Source: an uncultured Bacteroidota bacterium
GTDB taxonomy: Bacteria; Bacteroidota; Bacteroidia; Chitinophagales; Chitinophagaceae
NCBI GenBank assembly: GCA_903905685.1
Contig: CAIVHI010000150.1
Location: 1-5,386 of the forward strand
Reading direction: 5' to 3'
Length of the DNA: 5,386 bases
Part shown: one piece after another, positions 1-5,276 of the stretch
Layout of the letters: every line of letters begins with the position of its first letter
Numbering within the stretch: position 1 is the first letter of the stretch
Notes under the pieces: model-generated
Database searches by the model: none
What the model was told of the DNA's origin: nothing
Seen by the model: only the letters and a program-made list of their open reading frames with translations
Translations under genes and position numbers: made by a program

Positions 1-1
1 T

Positions 2-79
2 GCATCAATCACGCCCCGGAGTTTGTTAAAATCGCTTGCCAACCCAAAAAAATTACGTTCTCTTGCCGGTTATCCCTAA
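2..79 (+). CDS. Possible 3' end of an upstream gene (partial)
   Basis: The second forward frame is open from the window edge to a TAA at 77-79 and encodes 25 residues ending in ...LANPKKLRSLAGYP. The peptide is basic and protein-like, and a gene ending here would leave a 29-base gap to the tatA start at 109, normal spacing for an operon. However, 25 open codons arise by chance fairly often. The first frame is also open here and runs into tatA. I recognise no family. Treat this as a weak candidate to settle with the sequence to the left. Confidence 0.25.
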   Translation, partial: ASITPRSLLKSLANPKKLRSLAGYP

Positions 80-84
80 TTTTG
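77..84 (+). promoter_or_regulatory. Possible Bacteroidota -7 element before tatA
   Basis: TAATTTTG matches the TAnnTTTG consensus of the Bacteroidota housekeeping sigma factor. Transcription would begin near 88-91, leaving a short A/T-rich leader before the ATG at 109. I find no good TTTG at 19-21 bases upstream, so the match may be chance, particularly if the TAA at 77-79 ends an upstream gene in the same operon. Confidence 0.35.
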
Positions 85-108
85 CTGTTGGTTTTAAATA
101 AATCTTTT

Positions 109-357
109 ATGCAATTATTGAATGCGTCGCCCGTAATGTTGGAATTATTTTCCAGTGGACACATGATGTGGCTCTTGGTCATCGTAGTGGTATTGTTTGG
201 GGGGAAGAAAATACCGGAGCTCATGAAGGGCATGGGTCAGGGTCTCCGTGAATTCAATGCCGCAAAAGACGGCTTGAAGAACGAAATAGAGTCGGGTATC
301 AAGGAAAAGGAAAAAATCCAGGCTCCGTCCTCAACTTCTGGTTCCTCCAACGCTTAA
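109..357 (+). CDS. tatA: Sec-independent protein translocase subunit TatA/TatE family
   Basis: TatA forms the oligomeric inner-membrane component of the twin-arginine pathway, which exports folded proteins in partnership with TatC. The 82-residue product has one short transmembrane helix (about residues 20-31, MWLLVIVVVLFG), the hallmark FGGKKIPEL hinge, an amphipathic helix (MKGMGQGLREFNAAKDG), and a charged, Ser/Thr-rich disordered tail. This is the complete TatA architecture at normal length. ATG 109 is chosen because it follows an A/T-rich leader typical of this phylum. ATG 136 (73 residues) would place the helix nearer the N terminus, as in most relatives, and is a real alternative. The frame is open up to the window edge, but an upstream TTG at 82 is unlikely because it overlaps the possible -7 element. 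No tatC is present here; in Bacteroidota tat genes are often scattered. The transglycosylase gene follows 79 bases downstream, so co-transcription is possible. Confidence 0.88.
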   Translation: MQLLNASPVMLELFSSGHMMWLLVIVVVLFGGKKIPELMKGMGQGLREFNAAKDGLKNEIESGIKEKEKIQAPSSTSGSSNA

Positions 358-436
358 TGCGTTGACTCCAATACCCTGTCTACCTTATTGTTCCATTTTT
401 GGCAATTGCACATTCAGGTGCAACAAACAACGAATC

Positions 437-1609
437 ATGCTGTATAGGATACTTTTGCCGGCAACCCTGATGATTGGTTTCCACTTTTCGGGAAATTGCC
501 AGAAAAAAACCACCGTTACAGAAATTCGTGTTCCAGCCAACAAGCGCCCAAAAGACAGCGTCATTACCGTATCGGCCGACCGGCCAGGAACAAATACCTT
601 GATTGCGGGCAATATGGTTGCCGTCAACAAAGGCATCCTATCGGCCGACTCGGCAAATCTTGCCTACCTGCACGTACCCTTGGCAGGAGAAAAATCATAC
701 TTCGGCGAGAAAACCGACTTCGTCAATGATTTTGTAAGGAAGTATATGGAACTGCACAACCGCACCTTGAGCAGCGTTCAGAGCAATAGTGCCGCGCCTT
801 TCTCGGTTATCGATAATATTTTGGAAGAAAAGAAGATGCCGAAAGAACTCAAATACCTCGCGGTAATTGAATCGGCATTGAACCATAATGCAGTGTCGCA
901 CGCGGGGGCGGTAGGCCCTTGGCAACTCATGGCGGCCACTGCCCGAATGATGGGCCTCACCGTGAACCGCAAGAACGACGAACGGAAAGACTGGAACAAG
1001 AGCACAGATGCCGCTACGAAATATCTTGACCTGCTTTACAGTCAACTCAACGATTGGCTCCTGGTTATTGCGGCCTACAATTGCGGACCCACGCCTGTGC
1101 AACGGGCGCTGCAAATTACCGGCAAACACTCTTTCTGGGACATCAAGGAATACCTGCCCAAAGAGACACAAGGCCACGTGTTGGCATTCATAGCCACGGC
1201 CAGCATTTTTGAGAATCTGGGTAAGTTCATCAACTTGGGCACCATACCGCTCGACTTCAATTTCGGAAAGGAAAAAGAAGAAATCGCGCCACCTGTCAGC
1301 CAGCCCATAATGAAGGCAGGGGTGGTAAGCGATACCAAAAAGCCTACCCTTACCGAAGAGGAATTGAAAAACATGGTGGTGCTGCAAATCTCCGAACCCC
1401 TCAATTTCGACTTTTTGGCGCAGGACTTGGGCATCGATAAAAAGCTTTTGCTGAAGATGAATCCCGACTACGACCTGTTCGTACTCAAAAAATACACCAC
1501 CGGCACTTACAATCTACACTTACCCAAGGATAAGCTGGATGTATTCATCCAAAAAAAGGCAGCCTTACAGAAAAAGTCGAAAGCGTATTACGCGCAAAAC
1601 CAACTATAA
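437..1609 (+). CDS. mltD: MltD-like lytic murein transglycosylase (GH23, SLT domain)
   Basis: Lytic transglycosylases cleave the MurNAc-GlcNAc bond of peptidoglycan non-hydrolytically, leaving 1,6-anhydroMurNAc ends, and act in the periplasm. The 390-residue product starts with a hydrophobic signal sequence (about 5-20). The SLT domain spans roughly 116-235: AVIES contains the likely catalytic Glu145, followed by the GPWQLM motif (160-165) and AAYNCGP (212-218, with the family AYN signature at 213-215). LPKETQGHVLAFIA then closes the domain, as in MltD-type proteins. Residues about 324-371 (FDFLAQDLGID...LLLKMNPDY...YNLHLPKDK) look like a diverged LysM-type wall-binding module. Cys21 lies at the signal end, but SGNC is a poor lipobox because Asn precedes Cys, so lipidation is uncertain. 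ATG 437 is preferred over the TTG at 362, which would add about 25 Cys-rich residues ahead of the signal sequence; the leader CAACAAACAACGAATC is A-rich. No convincing promoter of its own was seen, so it may be read with tatA. Confidence 0.9.
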   Translation: MLYRILLPATLMIGFHFSGNCQKKTTVTEIRVPANKRPKDSVITVSADRPGTNTLIAGNMVAVNKGILSADSANLAYLHVPLAGEKSYFGEKTDFVNDFVRKYMELHNRTLSSVQSNSAAPFSVIDNILEEKKMPKELKYLAVIESALNHNAVSHAGAVGPWQLMAATARMMGLTVNRKNDERKDWNKSTDAATKYLDLLYSQLNDWLLVIAAYNCGPTPVQRALQITGKHSFWDIKEYLPKETQGHVLAFIATASIFENLGKFINLGTIPLDFNFGKEKEEIAPPVSQPIMKAGVVSDTKKPTLTEEELKNMVVLQISEPLNFDFLAQDLGIDKKLLLKMNPDYDLFVLKKYTTGTYNLHLPKDKLDVFIQKKAALQKKSKAYYAQNQL

Positions 1610-1662
1610 TCGAATCTGCGTCCACTTAATCCACAAGTCGATTGGCTTTTTTGCAATTTATT

Positions 1663-1693
1663 TTTGCAATCAGGAAATTTTTCGATACCTTTG
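1663..1693 (+). promoter_or_regulatory. Promoter of rpsT (Bacteroidota type)
   Basis: TTTG at 1663-1666 and TACCTTTG at 1686-1693 are separated by 19 bases, a full match to the TTTG-N(17-23)-TAnnTTTG consensus. Transcription should begin near 1697-1700, giving a leader of only about 20 bases to the rpsT ATG. A second TTTTTGCAAT copy lies just upstream at 1648-1657, but its spacing to the -7 element (32 bases) is too long for it to act as the -33 box. Confidence 0.87.
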
Positions 1694-1716
1694 CACTCCT
1701 TTAAAAACTAGAATTA

Positions 1717-1971
1717 ATGGCAAATCATAAAGCTACCAGAAAAGATGTCCGCCAGAGCGAAAAGCGCAGGGAACGTAACCGTTACTACGGCAAGACCACG
1801 CGTAATGCAATCCGTGCATTGCTGGAATTAAAAACCAAAGCAGAAGCACAAAGTGAACTGAGCAAGGTGATGTCTATGATTGACAAGCTCGCCAAGCGCA
1901 ACGTCATCCACAAGAACAAGGCTTCCAACCTGAAATCGGGTATTACCAACAGGATCAACGCACTGTCGTAA
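1717..1971 (+). CDS. rpsT: Small ribosomal subunit protein S20 (bS20)
   Basis: S20 binds 16S rRNA early in 30S assembly. The 84-residue product has the family's usual length and strongly basic helical character. Recognisable signatures are the N-terminal MANHKAT, then SEKRRERNRYYGKTTRNAIRAL, the central MSMIDKLAKRNVIHKNKAS, and the C-terminal NLKSGITNRINAL. The start is an ATG (enterobacterial rpsT often uses UUG) preceded by AAAAACTAGAATTA, with no Shine-Dalgarno sequence. The gene is a monocistronic unit, with its own strong promoter 24 bases upstream and an intrinsic terminator 22 bases after the stop. The very short leader leaves little room for a structured autoregulatory element upstream of the start codon. 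Confidence 0.98.
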   Translation: MANHKATRKDVRQSEKRRERNRYYGKTTRNAIRALLELKTKAEAQSELSKVMSMIDKLAKRNVIHKNKASNLKSGITNRINALS

Positions 1972-1993
1972 GTTTTTCCTTATAGGATAATGG

Positions 1994-2021
1994 AACAGCT
2001 TCCCCAAAGGGAGCTGTTTTT
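1994..2021 (+). terminator. Intrinsic terminator after rpsT
   Basis: AACAGCT (1994-2000) pairs with AGCTGTT (2012-2018). After one bulged T, CCC (2002-2004) pairs with GGG (2009-2011) around a CAAA loop. The stem runs into TTTTT at 2017-2021 and a second T-run at 2024-2028. The opposite strand has no comparable T-tract, so it acts in the plus direction only. The SDR gene starts 43 bases later. Confidence 0.9.
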
Positions 2022-2063
2022 AGTTTTTCAGCAAACCCGGCCTCAGTGCCCCAACATGAATTT

Positions 2064-2876
2064 ATGCCGTCATTGCACAACAAAGTAGTCGTAATTACCG
2101 GAGCCTCATCGGGAATAGGTAAGGCGCTGGCTGAACGCGCGTTGGCTTTGGGTGCGAAAGTTGCCGCCTGCGGCAGGAATTTGGCTAAATTGCAAGCCAC
2201 CTTACCCCAATCCGACAACCTGCTAACCTTCGCCGCCGATGTTGCACAGGAAGCAGATTGCGAAGCCTTTATGGCGGCCGTATTGAGCCGTTTTGGTGGT
2301 ATAGACGTCCTAATCAACAATGCCGGCATCAGCATGCGTGCGTTGTTTGAAGATACCGAGCTGAAAGTATTGAAAGAGTTGATGGACATCAATTTTTGGG
2401 GTACAGTATACTGTACCAAGTATGCCATGCCGGCCATACGGCAATCCAGAGGTATCGTGGTAGGCGTGTCATCCATTGCCGGATATCGCGGCTTGCCTGG
2501 ACGTACCGGCTATTCAGCATCGAAATTCGCGATGCAGGGCTTCTTGGAAGCCTTACGCACCGAGCAATTGCAAAGTGGTGTGCACGTCATGTGGGTATCT
2601 CCCGGATTCACCGCTTCCAATATCCGCAATGTGGCGCGCTCCAAAGATGGTACCATTCAGGGCGAAACCCCACTTGAAGAAAGCAAACTCATGTCGGCTG
2701 ATACTTGTGCAGGAATCATTCTTGATGGTGTGGTAAAACGTAAACGCACGATAGTCATGACCGGCCAAGGGAAATTGGTGGTTTGGCTGAACAAATTGGT
2801 TCCCGGCCTCGCCGATAATATGATTTACAATCACTTTCTGAAGGAGCCGAACTCTCCCTTACAAAAAAAATCCTGA
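2064..2876 (+). CDS. SDR family NAD(P)-dependent oxidoreductase
   Basis: This is a classical short-chain dehydrogenase/reductase of 270 residues, a normal length for the family. Visible motifs are the cofactor-binding TGASSGIG at 12-19, an Arg after the second strand (Cys-Gly-Arg38) that favours NADP(H), Asp59 in AADV, NNAG at 85-88, and a complete catalytic tetrad: Asn110, Ser137 (VSSIAG), Tyr150 and Lys154 (YSASK). The C-terminal part (PGFTAS near 185-195, then a hydrophobic VVWLNKLVPGLAD segment and FLKEPNSPL) resembles the DHRS7-like/DltE-like SDRs common in Bacteroidota. The substrate cannot be read from the sequence. ATG 2064 is chosen because it places the Rossmann motif at the usual distance; a GTG at 2046 would add six residues. 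No clear promoter lies between the rpsT terminator and the start. One imperfect -7 match (TAGTTTTT at 2021-2028) sits inside the terminator's T-tract, so expression may come from there or from read-through. The final codons overlap the downstream terminator. Confidence 0.93.
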   Translation: MPSLHNKVVVITGASSGIGKALAERALALGAKVAACGRNLAKLQATLPQSDNLLTFAADVAQEADCEAFMAAVLSRFGGIDVLINNAGISMRALFEDTELKVLKELMDINFWGTVYCTKYAMPAIRQSRGIVVGVSSIAGYRGLPGRTGYSASKFAMQGFLEALRTEQLQSGVHVMWVSPGFTASNIRNVARSKDGTIQGETPLEESKLMSADTCAGIILDGVVKRKRTIVMTGQGKLVVWLNKLVPGLADNMIYNHFLKEPNSPLQKKS

Positions 2877-2906
2877 CGAATTGCGGTTAACCGCCGTTCG
2901 TCAGGA
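2863..2906 (-). terminator. Intrinsic terminator of the minus-strand TPR gene, overlapping the SDR 3' end
   Basis: TCCTGACGAA (2871-2880) and TTCGTCAGGA (2897-2906) form a perfect 10-bp stem. Inside it, GCGG (2883-2886) pairs with CCGC (2891-2894) around TTAA, with a small TT/CG internal loop. On the minus strand the stem is followed by eight Ts (complement of A2863-2870), a textbook terminator for the TPR gene, whose stop lies 18 bases upstream of the stem. On the plus strand the hairpin has no T-tract after it, so it may only protect the SDR transcript's 3' end. The SDR stop codon (2874-2876) is inside the stem. Confidence 0.92.
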
Positions 2907-2924
2907 TCATGGGTTTCCAGGCAC

Positions 2925-3551
2925 CTACCCCGGAATACGGGCAATATACTTCGACATTTCCTTGATTTGCTCGACCACTTGCGGATTGGTGGCCTTGCAT
3001 GCTTTGGCCTTATTGAAATAAAGTTTCGCACTCCTGAAGTCGCGCCGCTGAATACATACACCCGACAGTTGAAGGTAGGCGGTAGCTTCATTGTCTTTGT
3101 CGGGAAGCCCTATCTTGATGGCCTTCTGTAGGTTCTCCATAGCATCCTTTGTCTTGCCTTTTTTCACGGCAATGGCACCCAGTTGCAAATATGCGGTTCC
3201 CTCATATTCCTTCTCCGGCACACCCGATTCCAAGCTCTTGCGCAATTGTGCCTCGGCCTTGTCCAAGTCTTCACCCATAGATGAAATGTTGGCCTGCAGC
3301 ATGTAATAACTGGAGCGTATGGGCTTGTAGAGCCATTGCGGATACTTGATGGTTGCCAGTATCTGCTGGGCGCCTTCCATGTCTCCAATTTCAACGTAAT
3401 TCTGAATCAACGTCATGGGTCCAACCAAGAAGTGCGCCACCACAACGAAGATGGCTATAAGAAACGGTATCCACGCAATCCACCAAGTTGCCTTGAATCC
3501 GGCCAATAGTCCCAATAAAATCAAAAACGCCGCTACAGGGAGCCGGTTCAT
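2925..3551 (-). CDS. Membrane-anchored tetratricopeptide repeat protein
   Basis: The 208-residue product begins with two hydrophobic segments (about 5-20 and 24-44, the latter WIAWIPFLIAIFVVVAHFLVG) that should form a membrane hairpin. The rest is soluble and built from roughly four TPR-like helical pairs, near 46-79, 83-116, 120-152 and 157-190. The third and fourth are clearest: TAYLQLGAIAVKKGKTKDAMENLQKA and TAYLQLSGVCIQRRDFRSAKLYFNKA share the opening TAYLQL. TPRs mediate protein-protein contacts, so this is probably a membrane-tethered scaffold or adaptor; no enzyme domain is visible and the partner is unknown. With both termini on the same side of a two-helix hairpin, the repeats could face the cytoplasm, but topology is inferred. 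The longer frame from 3626 is rejected because its first codons lie upstream of and within the promoter at 3603-3636. ATG 3551 gives a leader of about 47 bases. The gene lies downstream of the prenyltransferase but has its own promoter and terminator. Confidence 0.85.
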   Translation of the reverse strand: MNRLPVAAFLILLGLLAGFKATWWIAWIPFLIAIFVVVAHFLVGPMTLIQNYVEIGDMEGAQQILATIKYPQWLYKPIRSSYYMLQANISSMGEDLDKAEAQLRKSLESGVPEKEYEGTAYLQLGAIAVKKGKTKDAMENLQKAIKIGLPDKDNEATAYLQLSGVCIQRRDFRSAKLYFNKAKACKATNPQVVEQIKEMSKYIARIPG

Positions 3552-3602
3552 TACCAAAAATCGTCTGATGGTTACTTTGTTCAAGTTGAATCCTTTTGGG
3601 TG

Positions 3603-3636
3603 CAAAAGTAGTTCGCACGACAACAAAAATCAAAAA
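3603..3636 (-). promoter_or_regulatory. Promoter of the TPR protein gene (Bacteroidota type)
   Basis: Read on the minus strand, TTTTTG (3636-3631) is followed after 20 bases by TACTTTTG (3610-3603), a full match to the Bacteroidota -33/-7 pattern. Transcription should begin near 3597-3599. A second TTTTTG (3629-3624) lies closer, at 13-base spacing, and is probably not used. The promoter sits in the 125-base gap between the prenyltransferase stop and the TPR gene, so the TPR gene can be expressed independently of its upstream neighbours. Confidence 0.85.
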
Positions 3637-3676
3637 TGAATCCACGAGGCGTATCGATGCCCCAAATCCGACTAAA

Positions 3677-4591
3677 TCAGCGTAAAAGGATGGATGCAAT
3701 CGTGAAGGTTGCAAATACCACACTCGCAATGCCGTTGGTATTTGCAAAGGCGATATTCACCTTCGATAGGTCGTCTGGCTTCACGAGCAGGTGTTGATAA
3801 ACCAACATGCTCCCATAAAATGCAACCCCCAGCCAATACACCCAATGGAAACCGCCAACCCACCCGGCGGAAAATACAAAGCAAAACGATAGTACATGAA
3901 GCACCGTAGAAACTTTGAGGGCATTCGCTAATCCCAGTCTAACCGGGATGGAATGGAGCTTATGGTTTTTGTCGAACCCTTGATCCTGAAGTGCGTAGAT
4001 GATGTCGAACCCCGCAACCCACGTGAGTACCGAAAAAGAGAACAACAGCGGCAGTAGACGGAATACTCCGGTTACACTCAAATAGGCACCAATGGGCGAC
4101 AAGGCCAATCCTACCCCCAATACCACGTGGCACAGGGCCGTGAACCTCTTGGTATAGGAATAGAACAGAACAACAGCCAACGCTACAAAAGACAGGTAAA
4201 AACACAGCATGTTGATAAAGAACGTGGTGACCACGAACAATATGCAATTGGCAATGGTGAAAGCCAACGCGCTTCCCGGTTTTACCACTCCCGCCGGGAT
4301 TTCCCGAACCGCAGTTCTAGGGTTGAGGGCATCAAATTGGCGATCCAGATATCGGTTGAAGGCCATGGCCGCACTCCGCGCAAAAACCATGCAGAGTACC
4401 ATTTTGACTAGCAATGGCCATGAAAAAATCTCCTTAGGCGATCGTTGCCCTGTTAAGGATAGAACGCCCAGCACAAAACCGATGAAGGCGAACGGCATGG
4501 CAAACACGGTATGGCTGAACTTCACCAAAGAAAGGTAAATCCCTATTTTACGAAACGGGGAGTGGGTGGTGTTGTCGATTGCCTGAGACAT
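3677..4591 (-). CDS. ubiA: UbiA-like polyprenyltransferase, probably menaquinone biosynthesis
   Basis: UbiA-superfamily enzymes are polytopic membrane proteins that attach a polyprenyl chain to an aromatic or related acceptor using Mg2+ and polyprenyl diphosphate. The 304-residue product has the expected length and about eight or nine hydrophobic helices. The first Asp-rich motif is NRYLDRQFD (Asn79, Asp83, Asp87), followed by NPRTAVREIPAG. The second is DIIYALQD (Asp196, Tyr199, Asp203). YSYTKRFT near 144-151 is the usual basic loop. ALCHVVLGVGLALSPIGAY and the DKNHKLHSIPVRLG segment place it in the UbiA-like group often named putative 4-hydroxybenzoate polyprenyltransferase. In menaquinone-only bacteria this group includes MqnP of the futalosine route, so MqnP is the likelier role than ubiquinone synthesis, which Bacteroidota lack. 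That is inference, because no other mqn or men gene is in the window. Only 39 bases separate it from the DUF1573 gene upstream, with no strong promoter between, suggesting co-transcription. Confidence 0.93.
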   Translation of the reverse strand: MSQAIDNTTHSPFRKIGIYLSLVKFSHTVFAMPFAFIGFVLGVLSLTGQRSPKEIFSWPLLVKMVLCMVFARSAAMAFNRYLDRQFDALNPRTAVREIPAGVVKPGSALAFTIANCILFVVTTFFINMLCFYLSFVALAVVLFYSYTKRFTALCHVVLGVGLALSPIGAYLSVTGVFRLLPLLFSFSVLTWVAGFDIIYALQDQGFDKNHKLHSIPVRLGLANALKVSTVLHVLSFCFVFSAGWVGGFHWVYWLGVAFYGSMLVYQHLLVKPDDLSKVNIAFANTNGIASVVFATFTIASILLR

Positions 4592-4630
4592 GGCGAATTA
4601 GTATTTAAGGTGAATAACCGATAGCCAACC

Positions 4631-5164
4631 CTAACGCACTTCGGCATGAATGGTGATGGTGACCACTTCAGGAACCGTATTGGCATGTACCGACACCGTT
4701 TTTTGCTGATAGCCCGATTTTCCGGCACTGCTGAACACTACCGTTATTTCGCCATCACTGCCGGGCGATATGGCGTCTTCGGGATATTCCGGCACCGTAC
4801 ATCCGCAAGTCACGTCTGTTTTAGCGATGACCAGCGGATTTTGACCTGTATTTTTAAACCTAAAAGCATGTCGTACCACCTGCCCCTCACTCACTGAACC
4901 AAAATCATACCTCGATTCGTAAAACTGCATGGTTGTTTTGGGCATGGATGCAACCCGCTGGGCACGGGAAAGCAGCTCTTCAGGCACGATTTCACCACGA
5001 TAAACAACAGTGTTGTTGTCCTTTGCAAAAAAGTACCCCTCGCCATGGCCTTCGCGGTGCTTGTAATCGTAGTAGCGCATTACTTCCACTACGGTGAGTG
5101 TGATGACCGCAAGCGTCAATACCACAAGTAGGAATACCCTGAATCTTTTTAGCCCGTCACTCAT
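4631..5164 (-). CDS. Membrane-anchored DUF1573 domain protein
   Basis: The 177-residue product has a short basic N terminus, one hydrophobic segment (about 9-28, RVFLLVVLTLAVITLTVVEV), and a linker. A single DUF1573 domain follows, near 78-175: FYESRYDFGSVSEGQ, HAFRFKNTGQNPLVI, the signature DVTCGCTVPEYP with Cys120 and Cys122, and SPGSDGEITVVF, ending in a strand-rich tail. DUF1573 is a beta-sandwich of the Ig-like/ASPM-SPD-2-Hydin type, very common in Bacteroidota envelope proteins. Its molecular role is not established. The hydrophobic segment has no lipobox or clear signal cleavage site, so the protein is probably an inner-membrane anchored protein with the domain in the periplasm. ATG 5164 is preferred over the TTG at 5170. 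A -7 element lies 18 bases upstream. The prenyltransferase gene follows after 39 bases and is probably in the same transcript. Confidence 0.9.
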   Translation of the reverse strand: MSDGLKRFRVFLLVVLTLAVITLTVVEVMRYYDYKHREGHGEGYFFAKDNNTVVYRGEIVPEELLSRAQRVASMPKTTMQFYESRYDFGSVSEGQVVRHAFRFKNTGQNPLVIAKTDVTCGCTVPEYPEDAISPGSDGEITVVFSSAGKSGYQQKTVSVHANTVPEVVTITIHAEVR

Positions 5165-5181
5165 CACCAAGACCGTTTATG

Positions 5182-5212
5182 CAAAGTTAGCATTTTAATG
5201 CCGACCCTTCAC
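5182..5212 (-). promoter_or_regulatory. Probable promoter of the DUF1573-prenyltransferase unit
   Basis: On the minus strand, TAACTTTG (5189-5182) is a perfect TAnnTTTG -7 element. At 20-base spacing upstream there is only GTG (5212-5210) in place of TTTG, so the -33 box is weak. Transcription would start near 5176-5178, leaving a leader of only about 12-14 bases to ATG 5164. The -33 region falls within the palindromes at 5197-5240. Confidence 0.65.
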
Positions 5213-5240
5213 CGGCATTGTGCAAGCAAAAGGTCGGCAT
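5197..5240. repeat. Overlapping inverted repeats with a shared arm
   Basis: ATGCCGACC (5198-5206) is the exact reverse complement of GGTCGGCAT (5232-5240), a 9-bp stem with a 25-base loop. The same left arm, as AATGCCG (5197-5203), also pairs with CGGCATT (5213-5219), a 7-bp stem with a 9-base loop. The two structures are mutually exclusive. The element sits between a minus-strand gene ending at 5277 and the DUF1573 promoter. It could terminate the upstream transcript, though no T-tract follows directly, or bind a regulator over the weak -33 box. Confidence 0.6.
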
Positions 5241-5276
5241 ACACTAAAAACGTTAACTATGTAGAAAAAAGTTGGG

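Noticed and set aside
9..233. 74-residue open frame on the minus strand opposite tatA
   Set aside because: It is antisense to a recognisable TatA, has no family signature, and is explained as a shadow.
348..364. Small hairpin CAACGC-TTAAT-GCGTTG at the tatA stop codon
   Set aside because: The stem is only 6 bp and no T-tract follows, so it is not a credible terminator; it may be chance.
362..436. N-terminal extension of the transglycosylase from the TTG at 362
   Set aside because: It would put a Cys-rich 25-residue segment before a good signal sequence; ATG 437 with an A-rich leader fits better.
695..1387. 230-residue open frame on the minus strand inside the transglycosylase gene
   Set aside because: It lies wholly antisense to the SLT domain, is rich in Cys/His/Arg typical of shadow frames, and has no promoter or family match.
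1608..1652. Possible terminator after the transglycosylase gene (AATCGA/TCGATT, then a T-run)
   Set aside because: A 6-bp A/T-rich stem with a 24-base loop is too weak to call.
1955..2476. 173-residue minus-strand frame opposite rpsT end and SDR start
   Set aside because: It runs antisense through the rpsT terminator and the Rossmann motif region of a clear SDR gene.
3552..3626. N-terminal extension of the TPR protein to a start at 3626
   Set aside because: The extension starts within the promoter (-33/-7 at 3636-3603), upstream of the predicted transcription start, so it could not be translated from that transcript.
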